Source of the DNA: Kangiellaceae bacterium
Lineage (GTDB): Bacteria; Pseudomonadota; Gammaproteobacteria; Enterobacterales; Kangiellaceae
Direction of reading: 5' to 3'
Length of the DNA stretch: 64,000 nucleotides
Assembly (NCBI GenBank): GCA_019090895.1
Contig: JAHRVB010000252.1
Coordinates: 1 to 64,000 of the forward strand
In this document: positions 53,578-63,766 of the stretch, piece after piece
How positions within the stretch are numbered: the first letter of the stretch is position 1
Layout of the letters: the number at the start of each line of letters is the position of its first letter
Notes under the pieces: generated by a model
What the model was told of the DNA's origin: nothing
Seen by the model: the letters and a program-made list of their open reading frames with translations, nothing else
Databases searched by the model: none
Program-made: the position numbers and the translations under genes

Positions 53578-55197
53578 ATGGATTTTATTAGACAGTTATC
53601 TGTACAAACTAAGATTCTGATTATCCCTATTTTTGCCTCAATCGGGTTTATTGTTTATCTATTGACGAGCGTCAATGCAATGAACAATAACCTGTCTCTC
53701 CTCAATAATGCAAAGAACGTGCAGTTTCCCTTACTGCAAATTTCTGAGCGTAGTCTAATCGCCCTCGACAGCATTAAAACTGGGCTTGCAGACGCAGTCT
53801 CCATGGGAGAAGAAGACCAGCTAGAATTAGCGACAGAACGATATGGGAAATTAAAAGAACAGTTAGAAAAAGCTGCAGCAATCGACAATCATAATCGTAC
53901 TGCTATAGATGATATTTCAACCAAGCTCGACGAATATTACCAGCATGCGTTTCAACTATCTAAAGGAATGCTAGATGAAACTGTTGACTTTTCGACAGTC
54001 GGAGATAGTAGTAGAGAAATGTTACGGCTTCTTCAACAATTACAGAGCCACCTCAAGTCATTTAACCAAGAACGAAATAAAGATTTTTTGCAAGCGTTTA
54101 TCACTGTAGAAGAAGACACTGAAACAACTTCATCACTTGGCGTGGTCATTGGACTTACAACCATTGTACTTCTTTTTGCACTTGCAATTCCTATCAGTGC
54201 GTCCATTAAATCCAGTCTTAAAGACATTATTAACTCAATGAAAAACATAGCTGAGGAAGATGGCGACCTCACGATTAGAATAACGACCCAAAGTAGAGAC
54301 GAACTTGGTGATCTCGTTTACTGGTTTAACAATTTCATCATCAAACTCCACGATGCAATTAAACAAACAGTTGGTACAGCAAAACCGCTTGCTGAAGCCG
54401 TAGATTCCATAAGGGAACTTACTAGCCGCTCTCAAGTGATTTTCGAAGAACAACAAGTCAGCGCGGAGCAATCGAAATCATCGGTTGAAGAAATGAATCA
54501 AAGTGTTGCTCGAATTTCGCAAAATGCTGAGCAGGCATCACATTCAGCAAGAGATGCAACGACAGGAGCCAATAAAGGTTATGAAGTTGTACAAGATACA
54601 GTTTCAAGCATTAACAAGCTAGCTGAGAACATCGTTGAATCATCGACGGCAGTCAATAAACTCGAACAAGGCTCTAACAAAGTAAATGTTGTTTTAGAAG
54701 TTATTAAGGGTATCGCCGAACAAACTAATCTATTGGCATTAAATGCTGCGATCGAAGCAGCAAGAGCGGGTGAACAAGGGAGAGGATTTGCAGTGGTTGC
54801 TGATGAAGTTAGAAACTTAGCCTCCCGTACCCAAGATTCGACAGAAGAAATTAATGTAATCTTAGACGAACTAAAATCCGCTGCAGACGATGCAGTATCA
54901 AAAATGGAATTGAGCCAAACTATGGCGGACAATAGCGTGAGTAACGCTAACCTTGCTGGCGAAAGTATTCAGGATATCACCACAAAGATAATTCAAATTG
55001 ATGAGATGAATCAAGAAATTGCAGATGATACTAAGTATCAATCAGAGATTTCGTCAACATTGGTAGAGAGGGTCTCAGCCATTCAGGAAAAAACCAGCGA
55101 ATCGAATCAAGCAAGCGCTCGCCTAGACGAAGCCAGCACTCAACTTTCGGAGCTAGCGGGCGTGTTACAAACGATCACGTCACAATTTAAAGTGTGA
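53578..55197 (+). CDS. methyl-accepting chemotaxis protein
   Basis: Two TMs, HAMP, signalling tip [36 protein letters not shown]. Confidence 0.97.
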   Translation: MDFIRQLSVQTKILIIPIFASIGFIVYLLTSVNAMNNNLSLLNNAKNVQFPLLQISERSLIALDSIKTGLADAVSMGEEDQLELATERYGKLKEQLEKAAAIDNHNRTAIDDISTKLDEYYQHAFQLSKGMLDETVDFSTVGDSSREMLRLLQQLQSHLKSFNQERNKDFLQAFITVEEDTETTSSLGVVIGLTTIVLLFALAIPISASIKSSLKDIINSMKNIAEEDGDLTIRITTQSRDELGDLVYWFNNFIIKLHDAIKQTVGTAKPLAEAVDSIRELTSRSQVIFEEQQVSAEQSKSSVEEMNQSVARISQNAEQASHSARDATTGANKGYEVVQDTVSSINKLAENIVESSTAVNKLEQGSNKVNVVLEVIKGIAEQTNLLALNAAIEAARAGEQGRGFAVVADEVRNLASRTQDSTEEINVILDELKSAADDAVSKMELSQTMADNSVSNANLAGESIQDITTKIIQIDEMNQEIADDTKYQSEISSTLVERVSAIQEKTSESNQASARLDEASTQLSELAGVLQTITSQFKV

Positions 55198-55404
55198 CTT
55201 TTCGATTTATAATTTCTAATTCATAAATTTCAAGTTCATTGAAAAACGTTGCTGGATATTCGGTAAGTAAATAAATTATCAAACATAACTCGTTAAAAAT
55301 GAAATAATATAAATAACTAAACGGTTAATTTTTTGGGAATAACTAGGGTTAAAAAAAGACAGATCGATTAACCGCCAACTCTATGGCGAATTAGGAGATA
55401 AACA

Positions 55405-56553
55405 ATGGTGTTAACTAAAAAAATTTCACTGCTCGCTTCCTTTTTATTTTGTTGGCAGGTTGCAGCGGCCGAAATCAACTTCTCTGGCTTTGCAACAATT
55501 GCAGGTGGTGTTACTTTTGATGAAGATGAATCACTCGAAGGATATGATGATAACTTCAGCTTTGACAATGGTTCAGTACTCGCTATTCAAGCGTCGAGTG
55601 ACCTCGGTGACGGCTGGGGAGTAACGGCTCAACTATTAGCTAGAGGCTCTGAAGCTTGGGATGTCAATGCGGAATGGGCGTATCTTAGTTATGACGCAAG
55701 TGATGAATGGCGATTGCTTTTCGGTCGTCAACGAGCCCCTTTTTACATGTACTCTGACTTTCTTGATGTCTCTTATGCTTATCATTGGATTAAGCCGCCC
55801 ACAGGTGTTTACAGTTTACCCTTTGATGTGTTTGATGGAATTGGTTCTCTATATTCATCGACACTAGGAGAGTTTGACTCGACTGTTCATATTGCATACG
55901 GTAGCAATCGAGATAGTGGGATTTTACTCGGTGAAGAACGGGATATGGATTTCTCGGATTTTTTCAGTGCATCCTGGACTGTCAACCGCGATTGGCTCAC
56001 TCTTAGAGCCGGGTATGCAAGAGCCGACTTAGTCATCCCTTTTAGCGAATTTGATGCTCTTTTCGGTGGTTGGCGGTCAACAATTACATTTGCAGGTATA
56101 GCGGATGATATAGAATTGGTCGATGATTCTGGAGTATTCGCTAGTGCGGGATTCATTATCGATTACGATGATTATCTACTCGTTGGTGAATTTTCAACAC
56201 TTGATCCCGGTAATAATTTCTTTCCAGATCAAGATTCCTATTATATTACTTTCGGAAAAAGGATTGATTCGGTACTGGTGCACTTCACTTACGGAGCGGA
56301 TGATAATACTAGTGACTTTTCTATATTAGACGGAGTACCTGCTGGTGTTGATCCAGGATTGGACTTTTTATTGGCCTCGACTACAGGATTACTCGCTACC
56401 GTACAAGAAGATAGCTCTTATTTCATTGCTGGTGTTCGATGGGAAATTGCCGATTCAGTTGCGCTAAAGTTAGAGTACACAGATTATCAAGATGACGATA
56501 TACTCGGTGTTGATGCATCGCTTCTTCAATTCGCATTAACAACTGTATTTTAG
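55405..56553 (+). CDS. outer-membrane porin-like beta-barrel
   Basis: Signal peptide ending CWQVAAAE, beta-strand pattern, C-terminal ...LQFALTTVF. Confidence 0.8.
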   Translation: MVLTKKISLLASFLFCWQVAAAEINFSGFATIAGGVTFDEDESLEGYDDNFSFDNGSVLAIQASSDLGDGWGVTAQLLARGSEAWDVNAEWAYLSYDASDEWRLLFGRQRAPFYMYSDFLDVSYAYHWIKPPTGVYSLPFDVFDGIGSLYSSTLGEFDSTVHIAYGSNRDSGILLGEERDMDFSDFFSASWTVNRDWLTLRAGYARADLVIPFSEFDALFGGWRSTITFAGIADDIELVDDSGVFASAGFIIDYDDYLLVGEFSTLDPGNNFFPDQDSYYITFGKRIDSVLVHFTYGADDNTSDFSILDGVPAGVDPGLDFLLASTTGLLATVQEDSSYFIAGVRWEIADSVALKLEYTDYQDDDILGVDASLLQFALTTVF

Positions 56554-56563
56554 GAGGTGGGAA

Positions 56564-56992
56564 ATGAAATACCTAAATAGATTGCGCTCTTTGACTATCA
56601 TGATTTGTCTATTGTGTTTCTCACAGATAGCACTTTCGGAAGTAGTAGTAATTGTGAATCCTGGAAATGCTTCTGCTCTGACTGAAAAAGATATCAAGCG
56701 AATTTTCTTGGGAAAAATGAAGAGTTTTCCATCCGGTGGGACCATTCTGCCTGTTAATCATTCGGCGAGTTCTGACATTAGAAAATCATTTGATAAATCG
56801 GCATTAGGAAAGTCTGCGAGCCAAATCAAAGCGTACTGGTCAAAACTAGTTTTTAGCGGCAAGGGAAATCCGCCAAAGGAACTACCCAACGATGCAGAGA
56901 TCGTCAAATTGGTATCCGAAAACCCTGCAGTAATTGGTTACATTGATTCCGCAAATAAAAGCGATGGAGTAAAAGTAGTCGGTTCCTACTAA
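56564..56992 (+). CDS. small PstS-like periplasmic phosphate-binding-family protein
   Basis: Signal peptide; VVVIVNPGNASALTEKDIKRIFLGKMKSFPSGGTILPVNH...AYWSKLVFSGKGNPPKE...NPAVIGYID. Confidence 0.85.
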   Translation: MKYLNRLRSLTIMICLLCFSQIALSEVVVIVNPGNASALTEKDIKRIFLGKMKSFPSGGTILPVNHSASSDIRKSFDKSALGKSASQIKAYWSKLVFSGKGNPPKELPNDAEIVKLVSENPAVIGYIDSANKSDGVKVVGSY

Positions 56993-57013
56993 TTGAACCT
57001 AGATTTCCGACGC

Positions 57014-57041
57014 GCCAGCAATAAGCTGGCTTTTATTTTTT
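57014..57041 (+). terminator. Rho-independent terminator
   Basis: GCCAGCAATAAGCTGGC followed by TTTTATTTTTT. Confidence 0.85.
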
Positions 57042-57208
57042 AGCGATTCGATTAAAACTGCATCTTACGAAGCGGTGGTCATAGTCTGAGTTTTAGTTTA
57101 TTCAGTTGACTTTTATCATTACTAAATAATTGCTCAAAACATTCGAATCAACCCTTCATTGAATTGATATCAAGAAAGTCTGGGTAGTTTTCGTTTCGCG
57201 CATTGTCA

Positions 57209-58582
57209 CTAAAAAAATATTTTCCCTGGATTCATCAAATTATCGGGATCAAATATTGTCTTTATCTTCCTCATTTCTTCAACTGACTCACCATGCTCAT
57301 CCAACAAGAATTGCCGCTTTCCGATCCCTATTCCATGTTCGCCTGTACAAGTCCCTTCGAATTTTAGCGCGCGTGCAACTAACCGCTCATTAGCTTGATC
57401 TATCATTGTTTTTTGTTCATCCGTGTAAAGCATCATTACGTGAAAGTTTCCATCACCAACATGCCCAATAATTGGCGAAATAACTCCAGCCTCATCAAGA
57501 TCCGCCCGAGTCTCTAAAAGACATTCCGGTAATTTTGAAATAGGCACACAAACATCAGTGGTGAGCATATTAGCACCCGGTACCAACCCTCTGTTTGCGT
57601 AATAGGCTTCATGTCTTGCTGCCCATAGTTTAGTACGATCTTCAGGCTGTTCTGCCCAGGAAAAATCTTTGCCCGAATTACCTTGTGCAATATCTTCGAC
57701 TGTTTTGATTTGCTCTTCAACGGATGCAAGGCCACCATGAAATTCGAGAAACAGAGTCGGCAACTCTGGATAATCTAAATCGGAATGTTGCTTAATGGCT
57801 TTCATTTGAACTTGATCAAGCAACTCCACTCGAGCAATAGGCACAGCACATTGTAACGTTTCAATTACTGTGGTGACGGCATCCTCTAAACTGTCGAAGG
57901 AGACAACGGCTGCAGCAATCTTTTCAGGGATAGGACTGAGTTTTACCGCGACTTCAGTAATAATTCCCAGTGTACCTTCTGAACCAATATACACAGCAGT
58001 TAGATCATATCCGGCGGCAGATTTTCTTGCTCGCCCACCAGTTTTGATTATCTTGCCTTGCGGCGTGACCACCGTTAAACCAATCACATTGGTTTTCATG
58101 GTACCGTATCGTACTGCATTGGTACCAGATGCTCTGGTCGATGCCATGCCACCTAAAGTCGCATTAGCGCCGGGGTCGATGGGGAAGAATAATCCGGTAT
58201 CTCTGATATGACTATTCAGCTGTTCCCGAGTCACCCCGGCTTGTACTCTCATATCCATGTCTTCAGGGTTCACTTGCAGTATTTCATCCATCTTAGAAAA
58301 ATCGAGACTGATACCACCCTGCGGTGCAACGACATGTTGCTCTAAAGACGAACCGACCCCATAAGGAATCATTGGTACTTTGTATTGCGCACACAGTTTA
58401 ACGATTTCACAAACCTGCTCCGTGGAACGTGGATAGATAACAGCATCAGGTGGCATGGGTACATCGTGACCAGGATCTCTACCGTGATGTTCTCTATCTG
58501 AAATCGAGGTGGTAATTTGGTCGGTGAACAGCATTTTTAGCTGTTCTATTAGCGATTGGCGGCTAGCATCACTCATGTGCAA
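57209..58582 (-). CDS. FAD-linked oxidase (D-lactate dehydrogenase/GlcD-like)
   Basis: AVIYPRSTEQVCEIVKLCAQYKVPMIPYGVGSSLEQHV...GHVGDGNFHVMMLY...EHGIGIGKRQFL. Confidence 0.95.
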   Translation of the reverse strand: MHMSDASRQSLIEQLKMLFTDQITTSISDREHHGRDPGHDVPMPPDAVIYPRSTEQVCEIVKLCAQYKVPMIPYGVGSSLEQHVVAPQGGISLDFSKMDEILQVNPEDMDMRVQAGVTREQLNSHIRDTGLFFPIDPGANATLGGMASTRASGTNAVRYGTMKTNVIGLTVVTPQGKIIKTGGRARKSAAGYDLTAVYIGSEGTLGIITEVAVKLSPIPEKIAAAVVSFDSLEDAVTTVIETLQCAVPIARVELLDQVQMKAIKQHSDLDYPELPTLFLEFHGGLASVEEQIKTVEDIAQGNSGKDFSWAEQPEDRTKLWAARHEAYYANRGLVPGANMLTTDVCVPISKLPECLLETRADLDEAGVISPIIGHVGDGNFHVMMLYTDEQKTMIDQANERLVARALKFEGTCTGEHGIGIGKRQFLLDEHGESVEEMRKIKTIFDPDNLMNPGKIFF

Positions 58583-58815
58583 ACTTTTTAGTCAATTTAT
58601 TTGCTTCTGAGTATACCGAGCCTTCTTCAACTTGTCATGGTCGATATTTGAGTCGTTTGGGATAAGCAAAGAAGTAGGATGAAAATGGGTAATTTCTACG
58701 TCCGTCTCGTCCAAAATTATAGTATGTATACACAAGTAAAAAAATTCGACATGTATGAATTTTGAACAAGTAGAATAATATAGGATACATCTTAGTTTAT
58801 TTGAGGAGATATCAA

Positions 58816-59004
58816 ATGCAAAAGCTATGCTTATGGACTTCCCCGATATAATTCTCTTTAGGATGTAGTGGATCCGAGTCTTCTTGTGAGGACTCTTAGA
58901 TATTAATATCGGCAGATGCTCCAACGTATCAACTTAAAAACAACGCAACAATTCTTTTGGCCGATGGTAACCAACTCAATAGTCTACTCCTTGACATTTT
59001 TTAA
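58816..59004 (+). pseudogene. degenerate small lipoprotein gene (two in-frame stops)
   Basis: Frame from ATG 58816 (preceded by GAGGAG): MQKLCLWTSPI*FSLGCSGSESSCEDS*ILISADAPTYQLKNNATILLADGNQLNSLLLDIF*. Confidence 0.5.
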
Positions 59005-59776
59005 AAAGAAGTGCCTATCTTACAGTTCGCAAGGTTTATTGTAATTGCCATAAAGTCTATTTAGACTATTTGGATTATCTTAGGTATCAAGCGTATTTTA
59101 ATTGGAATATTCTTCGATCTCGGCGTTGAAGGCAGGCTCAAAAGTGATCTTACCGAATATTCTACGAAACTCGATCAAATCTTATTCTGTTTTTATGGGC
59201 CGTGCTATTTTGAGACCAAAAGCCTCTATTTTATATTTTTTACAATTATCTACCTTACTCTTTTACAAGGTACTTAGAGATAGGTTTTTACATAAAACTA
59301 ATTAAGGACTCGATAATTTTTTTTCCTAACTCAATGTATTTAACACTCAAAATTACTTTGCTTCCGATTTAAAAAACCAGTTGAATTATTCACGGAAGAT
59401 GCCGTAATAACTGTAAGACAAATTAAACGTATCACGCTAGCAATAGTAGGAATGAAAATAACCTTCGAGCAACATCTAGATCAACTTTAATATTGTTCTC
59501 AACTAAAGAATATGAACAATACGAAAAATTATCATTCGATTAAAGTCAATACGACACATTTCACTTTGAGTGTAGCACCTCCAAATTAATTTATGTTTTT
59601 TACTTATAAAATTTAGTCATAGCGGTTTGTTTTTTTAAAAAATATTCTTATAACGAGGTGTTTCTAGGGCAGAATAAGGAATGTGATTTGATTATTTAGT
59701 TATCCTAACTATATTCACATAAAGTACTTTTTTTTTAACAAATAGCAGTTTAGCTTTTCATTAAAGGTGATTCATC

Positions 59777-61048
59777 ATGTCTAAGAAATTCACTCGTAAA
59801 AACAAGTTAAAGTCCGCAATTCTAAAACCACTTATTACTTTTTCATTACTTTACTTGTCATTCCTCCCTTCTGCTCAAACAGGAGTAAATGACATTAATA
59901 TTTACGGTTACTTATCTTGGCGAACCGAGAAAGTTTGGGAGGAAATTCAACTAGATGGTTCGAAAGAAGATGCCGCAAGAGAAATCACTATTCCATCATT
60001 CAATTTAATGATGCTTAATAGCATAAGTGACAAATCAAAAGTTTTCATAAACTTAAGTGGAGCTGAAGGCGAAGATGTGGAGGTTAAGAACATATGGGGC
60101 GAATATAAGGTCAATAACTTTGTTAGCATAAGGTTAGGCAAAATGTATCGAAGATTTGGATTGTATAATGAACAACTCGATGCCGTACCGACCTACATTG
60201 GTATTGAACCTCCCGAATTATTTGATAAAGATCATCTAATACTTTCGCGCGAAACACTTTCAATGGTGCATGGCTGGGTATCAATCGGAGAGGGTGAACT
60301 AAATTATAGCTTTTCAATGGATAATGGCGAAGGCGGACCCACTGCAAAGGACAACGTTCCACTAGGTTATGACTTAAGATATGAATTTGGGTTAGGGGAT
60401 TATGTTGTCGGGATAAGTGGGTACACATCAGGAGGTGACACCACATCAGATAAGAGTATCGGAGAGGGTTCGCCCAGAACCGGAGTACTTCCTTGGATGT
60501 CTAAAGACAAATTCTCCATTTTTGGTGCATTTGGTCAATTTCAGATCGATGAACTTCAATTGCAAGCGGCATATTGGTCAGCAGACCATAAAGCGACAAG
60601 AAATTCTGAAGACGTATTAATAATGCTAACCGACCCTGATGTTGATGGTGAAATAAATCAGATTAGACAAACTAACTTTTTACTAGACGGCGACATAAAT
60701 AACTTGATTTTGGCTAATATTAATACCAACGGAGATTACGAAGTTGTAACTTGGTACCTTAGAGCTGGCTATACAATAACAACCAAAAATGGCGAATTCG
60801 TCCCATATGTGCAATGGGATGAATATGAAAACCCTGAAACGGTATTTGGAAAAAAGAATGGGGGTGATAAAGAAGCGGGGCTTGCCGACGATGGTAAGTT
60901 TCGAAAATCTACAGTCGGTGTTATTTATCGGCCAGAACCTAACATTGCAGTAAAGCTAGATTTCAGTACTCACTTTCAAAAAGTGCGCGGGAAAGATACA
61001 AGTTATTCTGAAGTTCGTTTTGACGTATCTTACATTTTCGGACAATAG
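59777..61048 (+). CDS. porin-like outer-membrane beta-barrel protein
   Basis: Signal peptide; INIYGYLSWRTEKVWEE...IWGEYKVNNFVSIRLGKMYRRFGLYNEQ...C-terminal SEVRFDVSYIFGQ. Confidence 0.8.
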   Translation: MSKKFTRKNKLKSAILKPLITFSLLYLSFLPSAQTGVNDINIYGYLSWRTEKVWEEIQLDGSKEDAAREITIPSFNLMMLNSISDKSKVFINLSGAEGEDVEVKNIWGEYKVNNFVSIRLGKMYRRFGLYNEQLDAVPTYIGIEPPELFDKDHLILSRETLSMVHGWVSIGEGELNYSFSMDNGEGGPTAKDNVPLGYDLRYEFGLGDYVVGISGYTSGGDTTSDKSIGEGSPRTGVLPWMSKDKFSIFGAFGQFQIDELQLQAAYWSADHKATRNSEDVLIMLTDPDVDGEINQIRQTNFLLDGDINNLILANINTNGDYEVVTWYLRAGYTITTKNGEFVPYVQWDEYENPETVFGKKNGGDKEAGLADDGKFRKSTVGVIYRPEPNIAVKLDFSTHFQKVRGKDTSYSEVRFDVSYIFGQ

Positions 61049-61059
61049 AGGAAACTAAA

Positions 61060-61497
61060 ATGATTAATTTACCTATTAAGAATTTAATTTTGTGTTTTGT
61101 TATAGTCTTACAATGTTTCGTAATTTCTCGTGTTCAAGCAGAAGTTGTAGTAGTGGTTCATGCAAGTAATAGTGTTACTTCTCTCAGTAAATCAGAACTG
61201 AATAGGCTTTTTATGGGGAAACTAGATAGTTTCCCGTCAGGAGGAAAGGCTGTGCCAATCAATCAAGTCCCATCAGCTACGGCCAGAGGTAAGTTTGATA
61301 GCTCGAAACTAGGGAAAAGTAGCTCCAAAATGATTGCGTATTGGAGTAAACAGCTGTTTATGGGAAAAGGCATTCCACCTAAAGAGTTCAATGGAGATTT
61401 AGACGTATTATTGTTCATCTCTAAAAATCCAACTGCAATTGGTTATATTGACGATAGTGCAATTAATGAGTCCATAAAAATTGTCACTATCCAATAA
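61060..61497 (+). CDS. small PstS-like periplasmic protein, paralogue of 56564..56992
   Basis: VVVVVHASNSVTSLSKSELNRLFMGKLDSFPSGGKAVPINQ...AYWSKQLFMGKGIPPKEF...NPTAIGYID. Confidence 0.85.
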   Translation: MINLPIKNLILCFVIVLQCFVISRVQAEVVVVVHASNSVTSLSKSELNRLFMGKLDSFPSGGKAVPINQVPSATARGKFDSSKLGKSSSKMIAYWSKQLFMGKGIPPKEFNGDLDVLLFISKNPTAIGYIDDSAINESIKIVTIQ

Positions 61498-61755
61498 CAG
61501 TTCAAACACTTGGCACTAAGCAAATCCCTAGAGATTTTTACCGATTAAAAATCACTTCGCACTAAGAACATTGATATTTTGAGAGTGGAGAATATGTTTT
61601 AAGAGTATGTTTTCTTAGGGAAGATATTCATTTTAAAATCAAGCAAGAGTATAAAGTGGTGAACATTAATTAGAGCGCTAATGACAACTCTTTAGACGCA
61701 ACTGAGCAGTGAGAGGTTTAACGGAATGGTAAGAACCTTATACAATTTTTAAGAA

Positions 61756-62040
61756 TTAGGCCGGTTGTGCTCCGCTTCCAAATCGTTTCACCGAGCGAGC
61801 TTTTGCTTTCGCCGCTTCAGTTTCCCGATTTCTCGGTGGGCTTGTAGTAACAAGCGCGCCAAGTAAGATTGTTAATGAATCTGATATTTCAGCAATGGCT
61901 TGTTCAAAGGCCGCTTGGTTTACTTTGGAAGGCTTTGTGGAACCACTCACCTTTCTAACAAATTGCAAAGAAGCTTCTCTAACTTCATTCGTAGTGACAG
62001 GTGGTTCAAAATTATTTAATTTCTTGATATTCCTACACAT
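61756..62040 (-). CDS. DUF2277-like protein
   Basis: MCRNIKKLNNFEPPVTTNEVREASLQFVRKVSGSTKPS. Confidence 0.85.
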   Translation of the reverse strand: MCRNIKKLNNFEPPVTTNEVREASLQFVRKVSGSTKPSKVNQAAFEQAIAEISDSLTILLGALVTTSPPRNRETEAAKAKARSVKRFGSGAQPA

Positions 62041-62264
62041 AATATTTCTCCGTTTTTATAAGGGTTCCAATTTACTTTTTTGGTTTGTTAGGTATATTTT
62101 TGCATAGAAAGCAATAGAATCGCTTCATATTTTGGATTGCCCTATTTAGTTGACACTAGCCCAATTTGAGTAATTATCAAAAAGTAAGACTTGAGCCATC
62201 TGACTTATTTGAAAATGGTCAAATTCATTTTTTAATTAAATTACTCTTCGACAACATTATTTTA

Positions 62265-63050
62265 TCAATCTACATTGTCTAAACCAAAAAAGGTATTTAG
62301 AATGTCAGGTAACAATGGTGTCCAATTATCCCAATTATGTTCTTTATCGTTTTGTCGGTATGTCAGATCATAGCCCTTTTTTATCAGTACCGATCTAAAT
62401 GATCGAACTGCACGCCTATTATCGGCAACAGAGCCAACAGACATAAAGATCTTCAAATGTTTCTTACCTGCCTCATTATATTGTTTCGTAAGAATTTTAA
62501 CGAATTTACTATGAGCAGGGGAATTCATGGCGATTCCGCCAAAGACATGTGTGGCCATTAGTCCAAAACAACCACTGTTAAAACCACCGAAAGACACGCC
62601 AAGAATCACCCGATCATCACGTAGACGGCTGGTAGAATAAGTCTGGTCAATTAAAGGTAGCAGCTCAGAGGTGAAAAAATCAACATACTTTTTTTTGCAA
62701 AAAAACTGCTCATTGCGCCGATTAACTTTTAAATTATCAGGATCTCGAGCATCAACAAATATGGCAATAACAGGTTTGATTTTACCCGCTGCTATTCCAT
62801 TGTCTAAAGCAGTTACCATACGACCTTTTTTTGCATAAGATTGTCCATCAGTAATGTAGATAGTAGGCAGTTTGTCTCCATCCTGTACTCCATTCGGTAG
62901 ATAAACGCGATATTGTAAATCATAGCCCAAAACTTTACTTTTTATACGGATGTTGTCGGATAGATTACCTTTGACGGAGGCGAAAGATTGAGACGATGCC
63001 GTAAATACAAAGACTAAGAATAAAGCACTAATATAAACTTTGTTTTTCAT
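62265..63050 (-). CDS. putative esterase, alpha/beta hydrolase fold
   Basis: Signal peptide; LPTIYITDGQSYAKKGRMVTALDNGIAAGKIKPVIAIFVDARD...VILGVSFGGFNSGCFG. Confidence 0.85.
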   Translation of the reverse strand: MKNKVYISALFLVFVFTASSQSFASVKGNLSDNIRIKSKVLGYDLQYRVYLPNGVQDGDKLPTIYITDGQSYAKKGRMVTALDNGIAAGKIKPVIAIFVDARDPDNLKVNRRNEQFFCKKKYVDFFTSELLPLIDQTYSTSRLRDDRVILGVSFGGFNSGCFGLMATHVFGGIAMNSPAHSKFVKILTKQYNEAGKKHLKIFMSVGSVADNRRAVRSFRSVLIKKGYDLTYRQNDKEHNWDNWTPLLPDILNTFFGLDNVD

Positions 63051-63251
63051 AAAACACCTCGAAACGATTACTTTTTATACTTTTTTAAACTTCCATGTCA
63101 TATTTTGTTGTTAGACAGTTCAGCTTATTATTCTATTCACATGAGCTAATTAATGACTGGCACAATACTGACACTTCTAATTTCATATTTGATATTTAGT
63201 TATCTTTTTTATTTTCCGGTGATGACCTTTTTAAGCATTTCCTGGTGGCCA

Positions 63252-63412
63252 CTAATTGAGTTGTGTAACATCTTCTGGAATGACCTCCCAATTTGCTTTT
63301 GAACCAACAAAGATATGCTGGCCAATATCAATATCGCCATCAACGCGTCCTAACGAAACCTTGAGAACTTCACCAGTGTATATTGTGCAAAGAGTCGAAA
63401 CCACCGATTTTA
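63252..63412 (-). pseudogene. C-terminal fragment resembling GFA-family (CENP-V/GFA) proteins
   Basis: Minus frame TGEVLKVSLGRVDGDIDIGQHIFVGSKANWEVIPEDVTQLN*; the N-terminal part with Cys motifs is absent, abutting the pth2 stop. Confidence 0.45.
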
Positions 63413-63766
63413 CTAGCTTAACAATTTTAAATGCCCCGTTAATTTGTCTATTTCTTGTTTAGAGGCTGGTCCGATACCAACACAGGTAATTGTGCCAGGA
63501 GCAACTACAGTTTTACCCGCATCTCTAATTAGATGTGTAGGTAAGTTAACTGTCTCGGCTTTATGATGAAGCTCCATTATTTCTTGCTCAGTACTTCCTG
63601 CCAATACAACTTTTGGCATTCCCGCACTGATCCAATGTTTTTGTTGACTACTATTTGTAGACATTAAACTTGCCACCGAAGCATGCGCTACTTGTGCGGC
63701 CAGTTTTCCTCTGGGAAGTTTTAATGCCTCGTTAACAACGATTACTTGTTTCATATCCTTGTACAC
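63413..63766 (-). CDS. PTH2-type (archaeal/eukaryotic-type) peptidyl-tRNA hydrolase family protein
   Basis: MKQVIVVNEALKLPRGKLAAQVAHASVASL...VVLAGSTEQEIMELHHKAETVNLPTHLIRDAGKTVVAPGTITCVGIGPA. Confidence 0.92.
   Translation of the reverse strand: MYKDMKQVIVVNEALKLPRGKLAAQVAHASVASLMSTNSSQQKHWISAGMPKVVLAGSTEQEIMELHHKAETVNLPTHLIRDAGKTVVAPGTITCVGIGPASKQEIDKLTGHLKLLS

Noticed and set aside
58592-58924. 110-aa minus-strand ORF upstream of the FAD oxidase
   Set aside because: No family resemblance; lies in a degenerate region with a better-supported plus-strand lipoprotein relic
59102-59305. 67-aa plus-strand ORF
   Set aside because: No plausible start context or motif; likely chance ORF in AT-rich intergenic DNA
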